64,000 nucleotides of DNA from Azospirillum fermentarium. GTDB lineage: Bacteria > Pseudomonadota > Alphaproteobacteria > Azospirillales > Azospirillaceae. Positions 1 through 8,180 of this stretch are shown piece after piece (within the stretch, counting starts at the first letter, position 1; every line of letters begins with the position of its first letter). Both the position numbers and the translations under genes were made by a program. Location of the stretch: NCBI RefSeq assembly GCF_025961205.1, contig NZ_JAOQNH010000003.1, positions 186,001 through 250,000 on the forward strand, given 5' to 3'. Below the pieces are notes generated by a model. It was not told the origin of the DNA. It was given only the letters and a program-made list of their open reading frames with translations, and searched no databases.

Positions 1-969
1 GACGGGGATGACGGGCTTCAGGACGGCATCGGGGCGCACCTCGGCCCCCGGCACGGCGGGAACCACCACGGTCCCGGCGTCCGGGACGACGACCCCGCCG
101 GGCACCACGGGCGGCACCACGTCCACCCGTCCCGGATCGGGCAGGGCGGGCTTCAGGGGATCGGGCACGGGCGGCAGGGCGGGATCGGGCTTGACCGGAT
201 CGGGGATGGGGGCCGGCGGCGCCGGCGTGTCGGCGGGGGGCGCCTCGGGAGCAGGGCGGGAATCGGTGATGGCCGGCAGCCGCCCGCCCAGGTCGGGCAG
301 GCGGAAACGGTCGAACAGCCCCAGCAGGTACGCGGCCAGCAAGGCCAGCAGCACGATCAGCAGCCCCAGCAGCAGCCACCACCACCACCGCCATCCCCCG
401 CGGGTCACCGCGGCGGCGGGGGCCGGGACCGGCGGCGGGCTGCCGCCGGGGGCGGGGACCGGCTGGCGCGGCGCCACCGACAGGGCATCGAACGCCGCGC
501 CGTCGCCGTGGCTGAACCCCCAGAAGCTGACCACCGGCTGGTCGCCGACCAGAAACAGGTGGCTGTCGTCGGGCACCCGCAGGGCGGTGTCCAGCAGGGC
601 GACGAAAGCCTGCGCCTGCTGCGAGGTGCGCATGGCGCGCAGCTCGTCGGCATAGCGGGCGAAGCCGCTGCGCAGTTCCTCGATGGACAGGGCGTGCAGA
701 AGCTGCTGCTCGGGGGGCAGCTCGCTCCACCGCGTGCGCGGGCCCTGCACGTCGGCCAGCCAGCGGATGCGCCCGCTGCCCGGCTCGCGGTCGGGGGTGG
801 CGAAGAAGTCGGCGTAGCGCGGCCCCAGCTTCTGCCTCACCGCGGCTTTCAGTTGCACGTGGGCGAGATAGACCGGCTGCCCGAACGCCCCCAGGGGCGT
901 GTAGGTCTCGAGCGTTCCGGTGGCCAGCAGCGGGCCGCTGCGCCCGCTTCCCGTGGTGGTTCCGCCCAT
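1..969 (-). CDS. SrfA-like membrane protein, C-terminus outside window
   Basis: Reading leftward from ATG at 969, 323 codons stay open to the window edge, so the gene is incomplete. Residues about 30-170 form a globular module containing QPVYLAHVQLKAAVRQKL, close to what I recall of the SrfA family. A very Trp-rich junction (WRWWWW, about 190-194) precedes one membrane helix (about 195-216). The remainder is a Pro/Ala/Val-rich, presumably periplasmic, tail. The ATG shares its A with the TGA of the upstream vWA gene, so the two are translationally coupled. The N-terminal module is clearly related to that of the upstream neighbour. SrfA proteins are poorly characterised, and I assign no biochemical function. 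Confidence 0.7.
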   Translation of the reverse strand, partial: MGGTTTGSGRSGPLLATGTLETYTPLGAFGQPVYLAHVQLKAAVRQKLGPRYADFFATPDREPGSGRIRWLADVQGPRTRWSELPPEQQLLHALSIEELRSGFARYADELRAMRTSQQAQAFVALLDTALRVPDDSHLFLVGDQPVVSFWGFSHGDGAAFDALSVAPRQPVPAPGGSPPPVPAPAAAVTRGGWRWWWWLLLGLLIVLLALLAAYLLGLFDRFRLPDLGGRLPAITDSRPAPEAPPADTPAPPAPIPDPVKPDPALPPVPDPLKPALPDPGRVDVVPPVVPGGVVVPDAGTVVVPAVPGAEVRPDAVLKPVIPV

Positions 970-2993
970 CACTTGCAGTTCCTGACGTCGGGCAAGCGGG
1001 TCGCCTGCTGCATCTTGTTGATCATGTCGGCCCCCGATTGCGGCGACAGCACCCGCCCGCCCGTGGCCCCGGCGATGCACTGGAGAACCTGTCCGCCGCT
1101 GCCGTTGGAGATGTCGATCACATTGATGATGACGTTGGGCTTGTGGGACTTCACCGACCGGGCGGCGGCGCAGGGATCGCCGGAGCAGGTGTCCTCGCCG
1201 TCGCTGACCACGATGATGGTGGCGGGGGCCACGCTGCTGACCACGTTGCCGGCGCGTTCGATGCTGCGCGCCAGCGGGGTGCCGCCGCTGGGGGACAGCC
1301 CCTGCACCTTGCGGATCAGCTCGCCCCGCCGCCCGGCGTCGTAGAAATCGTGGCGGACGACGTTGGAGCAGCCGGTGAAGTCGATCAGCCCGATGGACAC
1401 CGGCGGCGGCAGGGAATTGGCCAGATTGGTGATGGAGCGCCGCGCCATGCCGATCTTGGTCGAGTCGCGGAAGGTTTCGTTCATGCTGCCCGATCCGTCC
1501 ACGATCAGCACCACCTCCGGCTCCTTGCCTGGCGGATAGGTGACGTTGCAGGACGGTGCCGCGGGCGTCTTTCCCGGTGCGGCGGCGCCGGGGGCGGCCT
1601 GCGCCTGCGCCTGGGCCTGGGCCTGCGGTGCCGGCCTGGGGGGCGGGGGCAGGGTTTTGTTCTCTTCCGGGATGGCGCCGATGATCGACGACAGCGACGG
1701 CGGCGGCGTCACCGGCTTGGCCTCGGTGACGGCGGGCGCCTCCACCGTGGGGGCGGGGGGCGCGAGAACGGCGGCAGGGGGCCGGACGGGCACGGTCTCC
1801 GGCGGCGTGGCCGGCGGTGCCGGCGGATCGGGCAGGCGCGCGTCCTGCTGCGGGGCCGGCGGCGGCGTTTCCGGCTGCGGCGGGGCTTCCGCCTTTTTCA
1901 GCGGCTCCACCGGGCGGCACTGGGCGAGCGCGTCGGCCTGCTGGCGGTCCAGCAGGGCCAGCCGGTCGCGGAGTTCCTTTTCCCGCGATTCCAGCGCCGG
2001 GATCGGGTTGGCGGCGGGGGCCGCCGGTTCCGGCACCTGGACGACCACGGGGGGCAGGGGCTCGCACGCCTTCATGGACAGGACGACGGTCAGCCCCAGC
2101 AGCAGCAGCGGCAGGCCCCAGGCCAGCCGCCCCCCCCAGCCGGCCGGCGCGGTTCCACCGGGGCCGGAGATGCCGCCCCCGCTGCCCGAGCCGGGGCGGG
2201 CGAAGCCACCGGAACCGCCGCCGTCCGGTTGCCGGAACGCCCCGTTGCGCCCGTTGGCGGCGTTTGCGCCGGTTTCACCGAAGGCCGGGTCCGATGCGGA
2301 ACCGGAGGCCGGGCCGGAACCGGATTCGCCGCCGGCGCGTTGCTCTGCGCGGGCCGGGGGCACGGATTGCGCGCCGTCCGCATTGTTGCCGCCCGCACGG
2401 CTTCCGGTGCCCTTGCCCGGCGCCGGGCCCGCGTTCGCGGCCGGCGGCGCGCCGCCGGCACTCCGCCCCGTTCCGCCGGTCTGGGCGGCGGGCGGGGCGG
2501 TCTGCGCAGGATTATTCTGGGCGGGCGGGGCGGTGGCGTCCACCGCGGCGGCCACCCCTTCCGCCTCGTGGCCCCACAGGATCAGCACCGGCTGGCTGCC
2601 GGTGGCGCGCAGGCAATCGGTGCCCGCCGGGGTGACCAGCGCCAGTTCCAGCATCCGCCCGACGAATTCGCCCGTCGAACCCTCGGCCTTCAGCCGGCCC
2701 GCAAGCTGGGCGATCTCGGCGGCCAGCTGGCGCGACAGCGTTTCCACCCGCCCGCGCGCTTCCGCCGGAAGGTCGGCGGGCCGGGCGAGCGGGCCGTCGT
2801 CGTGACAGTACCAGTCGATGCGCCGGCTGGACGGGTCGATCTGGGGCCGGGCGAAACAGCGGGCGTGCTGAACGCCCAGGCGGTTGTTCAGGATGGTGGC
2901 GATCTGCCGATGCATCTCCACGACGGCTTGGCCATGCATGCCAAGGCGGCGGAAACCTTCGGGTCCGGTCGTGGCGATTCGCAGTTCGGGCAT
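969..2993 (-). CDS. SrfA-like membrane protein with C-terminal vWA domain
   Basis: This protein has 674 residues. The N-terminal module (1-165) includes RRIDWYCHDDGPLARP and is alignable to the module of the downstream gene. It is followed by a Gly/Ala/Asn low-complexity stretch, one membrane helix (about 290-310), a coiled, Pro-rich linker and a von Willebrand factor A domain (about 490-665). The MIDAS motif is visible as DGSGS (about 497-501), with GGTPLARS and VVSDGED further on, so the metal site looks intact. vWA domains normally bind protein ligands through a divalent metal. The layout suggests a surface or periplasmic scaffold. The leader to the divergent protease is AT-rich (2994-3190). 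Partner and process are unknown. Confidence 0.75.
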   Translation of the reverse strand: MPELRIATTGPEGFRRLGMHGQAVVEMHRQIATILNNRLGVQHARCFARPQIDPSSRRIDWYCHDDGPLARPADLPAEARGRVETLSRQLAAEIAQLAGRLKAEGSTGEFVGRMLELALVTPAGTDCLRATGSQPVLILWGHEAEGVAAAVDATAPPAQNNPAQTAPPAAQTGGTGRSAGGAPPAANAGPAPGKGTGSRAGGNNADGAQSVPPARAEQRAGGESGSGPASGSASDPAFGETGANAANGRNGAFRQPDGGGSGGFARPGSGSGGGISGPGGTAPAGWGGRLAWGLPLLLLGLTVVLSMKACEPLPPVVVQVPEPAAPAANPIPALESREKELRDRLALLDRQQADALAQCRPVEPLKKAEAPPQPETPPPAPQQDARLPDPPAPPATPPETVPVRPPAAVLAPPAPTVEAPAVTEAKPVTPPPSLSSIIGAIPEENKTLPPPPRPAPQAQAQAQAQAAPGAAAPGKTPAAPSCNVTYPPGKEPEVVLIVDGSGSMNETFRDSTKIGMARRSITNLANSLPPPVSIGLIDFTGCSNVVRHDFYDAGRRGELIRKVQGLSPSGGTPLARSIERAGNVVSSVAPATIIVVSDGEDTCSGDPCAAARSVKSHKPNVIINVIDISNGSGGQVLQCIAGATGGRVLSPQSGADMINKMQQATRLPDVRNCK

Positions 2994-3190
2994 CGAGAAA
3001 ACACTTTGAATTCAAACGGGCATAAATAAACGAGTCTTGGGAGAATAGCCTGCGCCCGTGCGTGCGAACAAGCCTATAAAATATTGTTATCTCGTGGAAT
3101 AAATCCTTTTCTCTGTATCGCGCGGTGTGAAGGCGCTATAACCCTGTCTTGTTTTACCATCCTGACAGGTGGCGTGAGGGGGCTGGGGCG

Positions 3191-4282
3191 GTGTCGGTCG
3201 CTGCAATCGATAGAATTCCTCATAAGGGGCCCTGGATCGCGGCGGTGGCGGTCACCTTGGCGGGCGTCGCCGCCCTTTCCGCTCACTTGTGGTTGCGGCG
3301 CCCGGCGGAGGTCCGGCAGGCGGTGCCCGCCCCGGCGGCGGACCTGCCCGCCGACGTGCTTCAGCGCGCCCGCCAGCTTGAGGAGCTGAACCGCTCGCTG
3401 GAAGAGGCCGTCACCCGGCAGTCGGGGCAGGAGGTTCCCTGTCCGCCGGGAACCGTGCGTGCGGCCGATGCGGGGCCGGCGGCGGCCCCGCCCGTATCGG
3501 CGCCCGCGTCATCCGTCCCGGCCATCCCCACCACCCCGGCCATCCCCACACCGGCGGCGGCATCCCCGCCGCCCCCGCCCGCCGCGGGGGCCGGAAACGG
3601 CCTGAGCGCCCTGAACGCCGCCCAGCTCGTGCAGCGGCTGGAGGCGGGGACGGCCCTGGTGATCGCCGGCGACAGCATCGCCACCGGCTTTTTCGTCACG
3701 CCGGACCTGCTGGTCACCAACCGCCACGCGGTGGAGGATTCCACCGATGGGCGGGTGGTCATCGCCAGCCGCAGCCTGGGCCGCGCCCTGCCCGGCACGG
3801 TGGTGGGGGCCTCGGCGAACGCGCCGGTGGGGGGGACCGATTTCGCCCTGGTGCGGCTGCCGGCGGGCAAGGCGTCGGGCACCCTGCCGGTCACCACCAG
3901 CTTCGCCAAGCTGTCGGGGGTGACGGCGGCGGGCTATCCCGGCCTGACGGTGCTGAACGATGCCGGTTTCCGCCGGCTGGTGGGCGGGGACATGCGGGCG
4001 GCCCCCGACCTGAACATCACCCAGGGCACGGTGCAGGCGATCCAGCCCCTGGCCACCGGCGGTGTCGGCATCGTCCACACCGCCTCGATCCTTCAGGGCA
4101 ATTCCGGCGGGCCGCTGGTGGACGCCTGCGGCCGGGTGATCGGGGTGAACACCTTCATCGCCGTGGATCAGGAGCAGTCGGGGCGCATCAGCTACGCCCA
4201 GACCACCGAAGCGCTGCTGGCCTTCCTGAAACGCCATGGGGAAACGCTGCAGGACGACTCCCGCCCCTGCGGCGCTCCTTAG
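3191..4282 (+). CDS. Membrane-anchored trypsin-like serine protease
   Basis: The GTG at 3191 is chosen because GAGGGGG lies just upstream and the membrane helix then starts near residue 10; an in-frame ATG exists at 3149. The product has about 363 residues: a single N-terminal helix (about 10-30), a short coiled segment, a Pro/Ala linker, then an S1/S1C protease domain. The catalytic triad is readable as His in TNRHAV, Asp in TDFALV and Ser in QGNSGGP. No PDZ domain follows, so this is a DegP-like core without a regulatory module. It probably faces the periplasm. It diverges from the vWA/SrfA-like pair and may process that system, which is inference from position only. Confidence 0.8.
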   Translation: MSVAAIDRIPHKGPWIAAVAVTLAGVAALSAHLWLRRPAEVRQAVPAPAADLPADVLQRARQLEELNRSLEEAVTRQSGQEVPCPPGTVRAADAGPAAAPPVSAPASSVPAIPTTPAIPTPAAASPPPPPAAGAGNGLSALNAAQLVQRLEAGTALVIAGDSIATGFFVTPDLLVTNRHAVEDSTDGRVVIASRSLGRALPGTVVGASANAPVGGTDFALVRLPAGKASGTLPVTTSFAKLSGVTAAGYPGLTVLNDAGFRRLVGGDMRAAPDLNITQGTVQAIQPLATGGVGIVHTASILQGNSGGPLVDACGRVIGVNTFIAVDQEQSGRISYAQTTEALLAFLKRHGETLQDDSRPCGAP

Positions 4283-4285
4283 GCG

Positions 4286-4690
4286 TTACGCCGCCAGGGC
4301 GGCGATGCCCGCGGCGGCGATGTCGCAATCCTCGTCCTCGTGGGCGCCCGACACGCCCAGCGCGCCGATCAGCGTGCCGTCCACCGTCACCGGCACGCCG
4401 CCGCCGATGGGGATGAAGCCGGCCCGCCCGTTCAGCCCTTCCAGAATGTGGGGGCGGTCGGCGGTGCGGGTCTTCCACACCGCGGTGGGAACACCGAACC
4501 CGGCGGCGGTCCTGGCCTTGTCGGTGGAAATCACCGCGCCGTGGAACGGCGCGCCGTCCATGCGCAGCAGCGCCTTGGGGTGGCCGCCGGCGTCCACCGC
4601 CACCGCGGTGATGCGCAGCCCCATGGTCCGGGCCTTTTCCACGGCGGCCAGCACCATCTTCAACGCCTGTTCGTCGGTCATCGTTCTCAT
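4286..4690 (-). CDS. GlcG/HbpS family protein
   Basis: A 134-residue protein with the GlcG/HbpS (PF03928) fold signature: ALKMVLAAVEKA at the start, KARTAAGFGVPT in the middle, IPIGGGVPV and GALGVSGA near the end. The ATG at 4690 overlaps the stop of the LysR gene (ATGA) and has AGAAGGA in front; a second ATG nine bases later is possible. Members occur in glycolate, gallate and other organic-acid clusters and as haem-binding HbpS proteins. No precise reaction is established for most of them. Its coupling to an aromatic-type LysR regulator suggests a role in the neighbouring aromatic-acid pathway. It ends only 3 bases from the convergent protease. Confidence 0.85.
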   Translation of the reverse strand: MRTMTDEQALKMVLAAVEKARTMGLRITAVAVDAGGHPKALLRMDGAPFHGAVISTDKARTAAGFGVPTAVWKTRTADRPHILEGLNGRAGFIPIGGGVPVTVDGTLIGALGVSGAHEDEDCDIAAAGIAALAA

Positions 4691-6006
4691 CGTCCTTCTG
4701 GTGTTTGCGCAGGCTCGCCGGCCAGCCGGCGGATCGTCTTGCAATGGGTGGGCAGGTCGCGGGCATAGAGCCGGATGCTGTCCAGGATGGAATGGGCGAT
4801 GGGCGGCAGCAGCGCCCCGTCGCGCAGGGTCAGCCCGATCTGCCGCGTGGTCTGTCCCAGCGGCACCGGCAACTCCACGATGGCCCCGCTTTCGACCTCC
4901 ACCCGCAACTGCCGCGGCGAGATGGCGGTCAGCATGTCGCTGCCGCACAGCAGTTGCCGCACGATGGCCAGATCGCCGGTCTCCACCGACGCTTCCGGCG
5001 GGGCCAGCCCCAGCTCGGCGAAGGAATCGTCGATCAGCCGCCGGCCCGGCGCGTCGGTGCGCGGCAGGATCCATTGCTCGTTCAGCAGCTCGTCCAGTTG
5101 GATCTGCGGATGCCCGGCCAGGGGGTGGCCGGCGCGGGCCATGATGCCGATGCGGTCGCTGAACAGCTTTTCCGTGATCAGGCCGCGGCACATGGCCTCC
5201 GGCCTCAAGGCACCCAGGATCATGTCGATGTCGCCGGTGCGCAGGCGCGACACCAGCACGTCGTACGGCGCCTCCACCGTCTTCACCCGGATCTTGGGAA
5301 AGCTCTTGAGCGCGTTGGCAATCGCCATGGGCAGGATGTAGGTGCGCCCCAGCGGCAGTGCGCCCACGATCACCGTGCCCTGCTGCGTGCCGGCCAGGGC
5401 CGACAGGTCGGCCTCCATATGGCGCAGTTCGGCGAAGATGCGCTTGCCCGCCGCCACCAGCTTGTCGGCGGTGTCGGTCGCCACCATGCCCTGGATCATG
5501 CGGTGGAACAGCGGCTGGCCGATGGCGCTTTCGATGCGCGACAGCGACATGCTCGCACCCGCCTGCGATACCCCCAGCTTTTCCGCCGCCGCCGACAGGT
5601 GCCGCAGTTCCGACAATTGCTCCAGAAGCTGGAGCTTCTTGCCGCTGAACATCAGGTTGAACACCACGTTGCGGGAAATGGCGCCCAGCGCCTTGGACCG
5701 GCACAGCTCGTCCGCCGTCTGCTCCGCCTGGTCGCGGATGCGCACGGCCCGGCGCATCACCGCCTCGCCATAGGCGTTCATCAGCATGCCGCGCGGCTTG
5801 CGCTCGAACAGCACGGTGCCCAGCGCCTTTTCCAACTCGCGGATGGAGCGGGTGATGGCCGACGACGCCTTGAAAATGTCGTCGGAGGATTTGGCGATGC
5901 TGCCGGTGCTGGCCACCGACAGAAAGGCGCGCAGGTGCGCCAGCCCCTGTTCGGGGTTGATGCCCGGATCGGGAGGAGGGGTGAAAGTGCTCTCTGCCAT
6001 GCCCAT
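4687..6006 (-). CDS. LysR-type regulator with two HTH domains
   Basis: Reading from ATG 6006 (GGGGAACGGAAA upstream) gives 439 residues, about 140 more than a normal LysR protein. Two winged helix-turn-helix units are visible. The first spans about residues 20-80 (LRAFLSVASTGSIAKSSDDI, then RSIRELEKALGTVLFER). The second spans about 125-190 (LEQLSELRHLSAAAEKLGVS, then SRIESAIGQPLFHR). A substrate-binding domain follows (about 215-430). It is divergent from the MFS/LigJ operon and coupled to the GlcG-like gene, so it most likely controls that aromatic-acid unit. Candidate operators are the duplicated elements at 6125 and 6535. Effector identity (gallate, protocatechuate or 4-oxalomesaconate) is inference. 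Confidence 0.85.
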   Translation of the reverse strand: MGMAESTFTPPPDPGINPEQGLAHLRAFLSVASTGSIAKSSDDIFKASSAITRSIRELEKALGTVLFERKPRGMLMNAYGEAVMRRAVRIRDQAEQTADELCRSKALGAISRNVVFNLMFSGKKLQLLEQLSELRHLSAAAEKLGVSQAGASMSLSRIESAIGQPLFHRMIQGMVATDTADKLVAAGKRIFAELRHMEADLSALAGTQQGTVIVGALPLGRTYILPMAIANALKSFPKIRVKTVEAPYDVLVSRLRTGDIDMILGALRPEAMCRGLITEKLFSDRIGIMARAGHPLAGHPQIQLDELLNEQWILPRTDAPGRRLIDDSFAELGLAPPEASVETGDLAIVRQLLCGSDMLTAISPRQLRVEVESGAIVELPVPLGQTTRQIGLTLRDGALLPPIAHSILDSIRLYARDLPTHCKTIRRLAGEPAQTPEGR

Positions 6007-6124
6007 CGGGTGTTTCCGTTCCCCGCGCCGTCCCGCTTCCCGTGCCCTTTGGCGGGCATTCGTGGTTTGTCCGGCGCTGTTGTTGGCCGCCACTGTAGCG
6101 GCGCGTCCCTGGTGGCGGAAGGCG

Positions 6125-6195
6125 GCATCACACAATCAGAACGCAATTTCACGAATGGGCAATGCCGTCCCCTCCCCCCGGACGCCTATAGTCGC
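6125..6195 (+). promoter_or_regulatory. Promoter/operator element, copy A
   Basis: This stretch shares an ordered set of words with 6535-6607: GCATCA, then GAACGCA, TTCAC, GGCAA, and finally TATAGTCGC. The distance from GCATCA to TATAGT is 62 bases here and 64 in copy B. TATAGT (6187-6192) looks like a -10 hexamer for rightward transcription. The upstream words fit an activator site of the LysR type. It would drive a short transcript ending at the terminator at 6399. Confidence 0.5.
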
Positions 6196-6318
6196 AGGCA
6201 TTCCCAAGGGTCCGGCGCGCCGCTACCGTCCGGCCCACCGTTCGAAAAATGGGAAGAGGGATATTGCTCCGCAACAAAAGCCGCAAGCAGCCCCATCGGC
6301 CGCGCGGGGGATGCGGGG

Positions 6319-6360
6319 ATGACCATAAAACTTTTGGCTGAGTTTTGGATGTTCCCCTGA
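6319..6360 (+). CDS. 13-residue micro-ORF, candidate leader peptide
   Basis: ATG at 6319 opens a 13-codon frame encoding MTIKLLAEFWMFP, closed by TGA at 6358-6360. GGGGGATGCGGGG lies just upstream and could serve as a ribosome-binding site. The stop codon is only three bases before the 5' arm of a strong intrinsic terminator, the geometry expected of a leader peptide or of a very short stand-alone gene. Promoter-like copy A lies about 125 bases upstream. Whether the peptide is made is unknown. It resembles no family I can name. Confidence 0.4.
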   Translation: MTIKLLAEFWMFP

Positions 6361-6363
6361 CCT

Positions 6364-6399
6364 GGGCCGGGAGCGGTTGCGCTTCCGGCCCTCTTTTTT
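6364..6399 (+). terminator. Intrinsic terminator after micro-ORF
   Basis: GGGCCGGGAGCG (6364-6375) pairs with CGCTTCCGGCCC (6380-6391) with one G-T wobble and a GTTG loop. CTC and six T residues follow (6394-6399). It lies 330 bases before the MFS start, so it either ends a separate short transcript or acts as an attenuator. Confidence 0.85.
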
Positions 6400-6421
6400 G
6401 GCCGGTGCATCACAGTTTTCG

Positions 6422-6443
6422 CTGGATTCATCACGTGATCCAG
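6422..6443. promoter_or_regulatory. Palindromic operator-like site
   Basis: A perfect palindrome ATCACGTGAT (6430-6439) is embedded in outer arms CTGGAT (6422-6427) and ATCCAG (6438-6443). It lies between the terminator and promoter copy B. It could bind a dimeric regulator of the MFS/LigJ operon; no family can be assigned. Confidence 0.35.
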
Positions 6444-6534
6444 GGTGGATGCGGCGGTCGGCTTGGGGAATATTTTCCAATTAATTCAGTGTATTCGTTT
6501 GCAGTCTCGGGGAGATCACTGTTTTTATTGCGGT

Positions 6535-6607
6535 GCATCATAACATTATCGGAACGCATCTTCACCAACCGGCAACGGATGGCCCGTGGGGCAGCGCTTA
6601 TAGTCGC
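6535..6607 (+). promoter_or_regulatory. Promoter/operator element, copy B
   Basis: Second copy of the element at 6125. It carries GCATCA (6535), GGAACGCA, TTCACCAA, GGCAAC and TATAGTCGC (6599-6607). TATAGT would be the -10 hexamer of the MFS/LigJ operon, about 125 bases before the MFS start. The paired copies suggest that one regulator, probably the adjacent LysR protein, controls both transcripts. Confidence 0.5.
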
Positions 6608-6727
6608 CCGCACATGGCGGACGGTTGTGAAGCCAGGACCGCAGCGGGCAGGGGCTGCCGGGGCGGGCTTCACGCAAGGAACCGGCCGCCCGACAAAAAA
6701 GAGCGAAGTTGTGGGAGCGTCCTTACT

Positions 6728-8092
6728 ATGAAAAGCGCCGGCTCTGTTGAAATCAGGGCGTTGATCGATGACCGCCGCATGTCTGCGCAGCAGTGGATCC
6801 TGACGGCTCTGTGTTTCCTGATCGTCGTGGCCGACGGCATCGACGTGGCGATCATGGGTTTCGTCGCTCCGTCCATCATTGCCGAATGGGGCATTTCCCG
6901 CCCGGCCTTCGGCATGGTGATGGGGGCGGCCCCCATCGGTCTGGCGGTGGGCGCCATCGTCGCCGGCTCCTCCTCCGACTGGTTCGGGCGGCGGCGGGTG
7001 CTGCTGGGCTCGGTGCTCAGCTTCGGGCTTCTGACCCTGGCGACGCCGTTCGCCCGCGACCCCATGGAAATGGCGGTCCTGCGTTTCCTGACCGGCCTGG
7101 GGCTGGGGGCGGCCATGCCCAACACCACCACCCTTTTGTCGGAATACGTACCGGCGCGGTCGAAATCGTTCCTGCTGGCGGCCATGTTCACCGGCTTCAA
7201 CGTCGGATCGGCGCTGATCGGCTTCGTCGCCGCCTATCTGATCCCGCGCCACGGCTGGGCGTCGGTGCTGTACTTCGGTGCGGCCATTCCGCTGGCGCTG
7301 GTGCCGGCGCTGCTGTTTCTGCTGCCGGAATCCGCCCGCTTCATGGTGGTGCGCAACCACGCGCAGGATAAGATCCGCGCCGTGTTGTCCCGCATCACCG
7401 GGGCCGACCTGTCCCGCGTGACCCGCTTCACGGTGACCGAGGAAACGGCGGGTGCCAAGCAGCCCATCGCCGTGCTGTTCACCCGCGCGTTCGCGCTGCG
7501 CACCTTCACGCTGTGGATCACCTATTTCATGGGGCTGCTGGTCATTTATCTGACCACGAGCTGGCTGCCGACCATGATGAAGGACGCCGGCATGTCCATC
7601 GACGAGGCGGCCAACGTCACCGCCCTGTTCCAGACCGGCGGCACCGCGGGCGCGCTGCTGGTGGGCATGGCCATGGACCGTTTCGGCGCCAACCGCACCA
7701 TCGCGCTGTCCTATGTGCTGGGGGCGGCGTTCCTGATCCTGCTGGGCACCGGCGGCATCCATTCGGCGTGGCTGGCGGTGGTGGTGGCCCTGGTCGGCTT
7801 CTGCATGAGCGGGGCGCAGACCGGGCTGAACGCGTTTGCCCCCGGCTGCTATCCCACCCTGGCCCGCGCCACGGGCGTGAGCTGGATGCTGGGTGTCGGG
7901 CGGATGGGCAGCATTCTGGGATCGTCCATCGGCGGCCTGCTGCTCAGCTTCGGCTGGGGCTTCGACGGGATCTTCTCGGCCCTGGCCGTGCCCGCCTGCA
8001 TCGCCGGCGTCGCCATCATGGTGAACCGCATGGCCGCCCCGCTGGACACCGACGGTGGTATGCCCCAGGCACGCCCCGCCCAGGCCCATTGA
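6728..8092 (+). CDS. MFS transporter, aromatic acid:H+ symporter type
   Basis: A 454-residue, 12-helix major facilitator. The loop motif DWFGRRRVLLGS after helix 2 and DGIDVAIMGF in helix 1 are typical of the AAHS family (PcaK, BenK and GalT relatives); the acidic pair in helix 1 is needed for substrate uptake in PcaK. ATG 6728 follows GGGAG; upstream in-frame starts would run through promoter copy B and are unlikely. It precedes the LigJ-like hydratase by 88 bases on the same strand. The likely cargo is therefore gallate, protocatechuate or a related hydroxybenzoate, which is inference from context. Confidence 0.85.
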   Translation: MKSAGSVEIRALIDDRRMSAQQWILTALCFLIVVADGIDVAIMGFVAPSIIAEWGISRPAFGMVMGAAPIGLAVGAIVAGSSSDWFGRRRVLLGSVLSFGLLTLATPFARDPMEMAVLRFLTGLGLGAAMPNTTTLLSEYVPARSKSFLLAAMFTGFNVGSALIGFVAAYLIPRHGWASVLYFGAAIPLALVPALLFLLPESARFMVVRNHAQDKIRAVLSRITGADLSRVTRFTVTEETAGAKQPIAVLFTRAFALRTFTLWITYFMGLLVIYLTTSWLPTMMKDAGMSIDEAANVTALFQTGGTAGALLVGMAMDRFGANRTIALSYVLGAAFLILLGTGGIHSAWLAVVVALVGFCMSGAQTGLNAFAPGCYPTLARATGVSWMLGVGRMGSILGSSIGGLLLSFGWGFDGIFSALAVPACIAGVAIMVNRMAAPLDTDGGMPQARPAQAH

Positions 8093-8121
8093 CGGGATCG
8101 GGCCGCGCGTTCGACGGGATA

Positions 8122-8142
8122 CCGCCGGCGCCAAGCCGGCGG
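8122..8142 (+). other. Intercistronic hairpin
   Basis: CCGCCGGC (8122-8129) pairs perfectly with GCCGGCGG (8135-8142) around a GCCAA loop. No T-run follows, so it is more likely an mRNA-stability or partial-termination element between the MFS and LigJ genes than a full terminator. Confidence 0.4.
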
Positions 8143-8180
8143 CATAATCAACGATTAGGGAAGGAAAAGGGGAGCTGACG

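Noticed and set aside
1038..3029. Long rightward open frame opposite the vWA gene
   Set aside because: Gly/Arg-rich translation without domain or ribosome-binding site; it is a GC-driven shadow of the leftward gene, which has an intact MIDAS and correct codon bias.
3074..3389. Small frames in the gap between the vWA gene and the protease
   Set aside because: The AT-rich leader holds likely divergent promoters; the frames have no ribosome-binding sites and overlap the protease start.
6186..6480. Short leftward frames between the LysR and MFS genes
   Set aside because: They run antisense through the terminator and palindrome and have no ribosome-binding site or domain.
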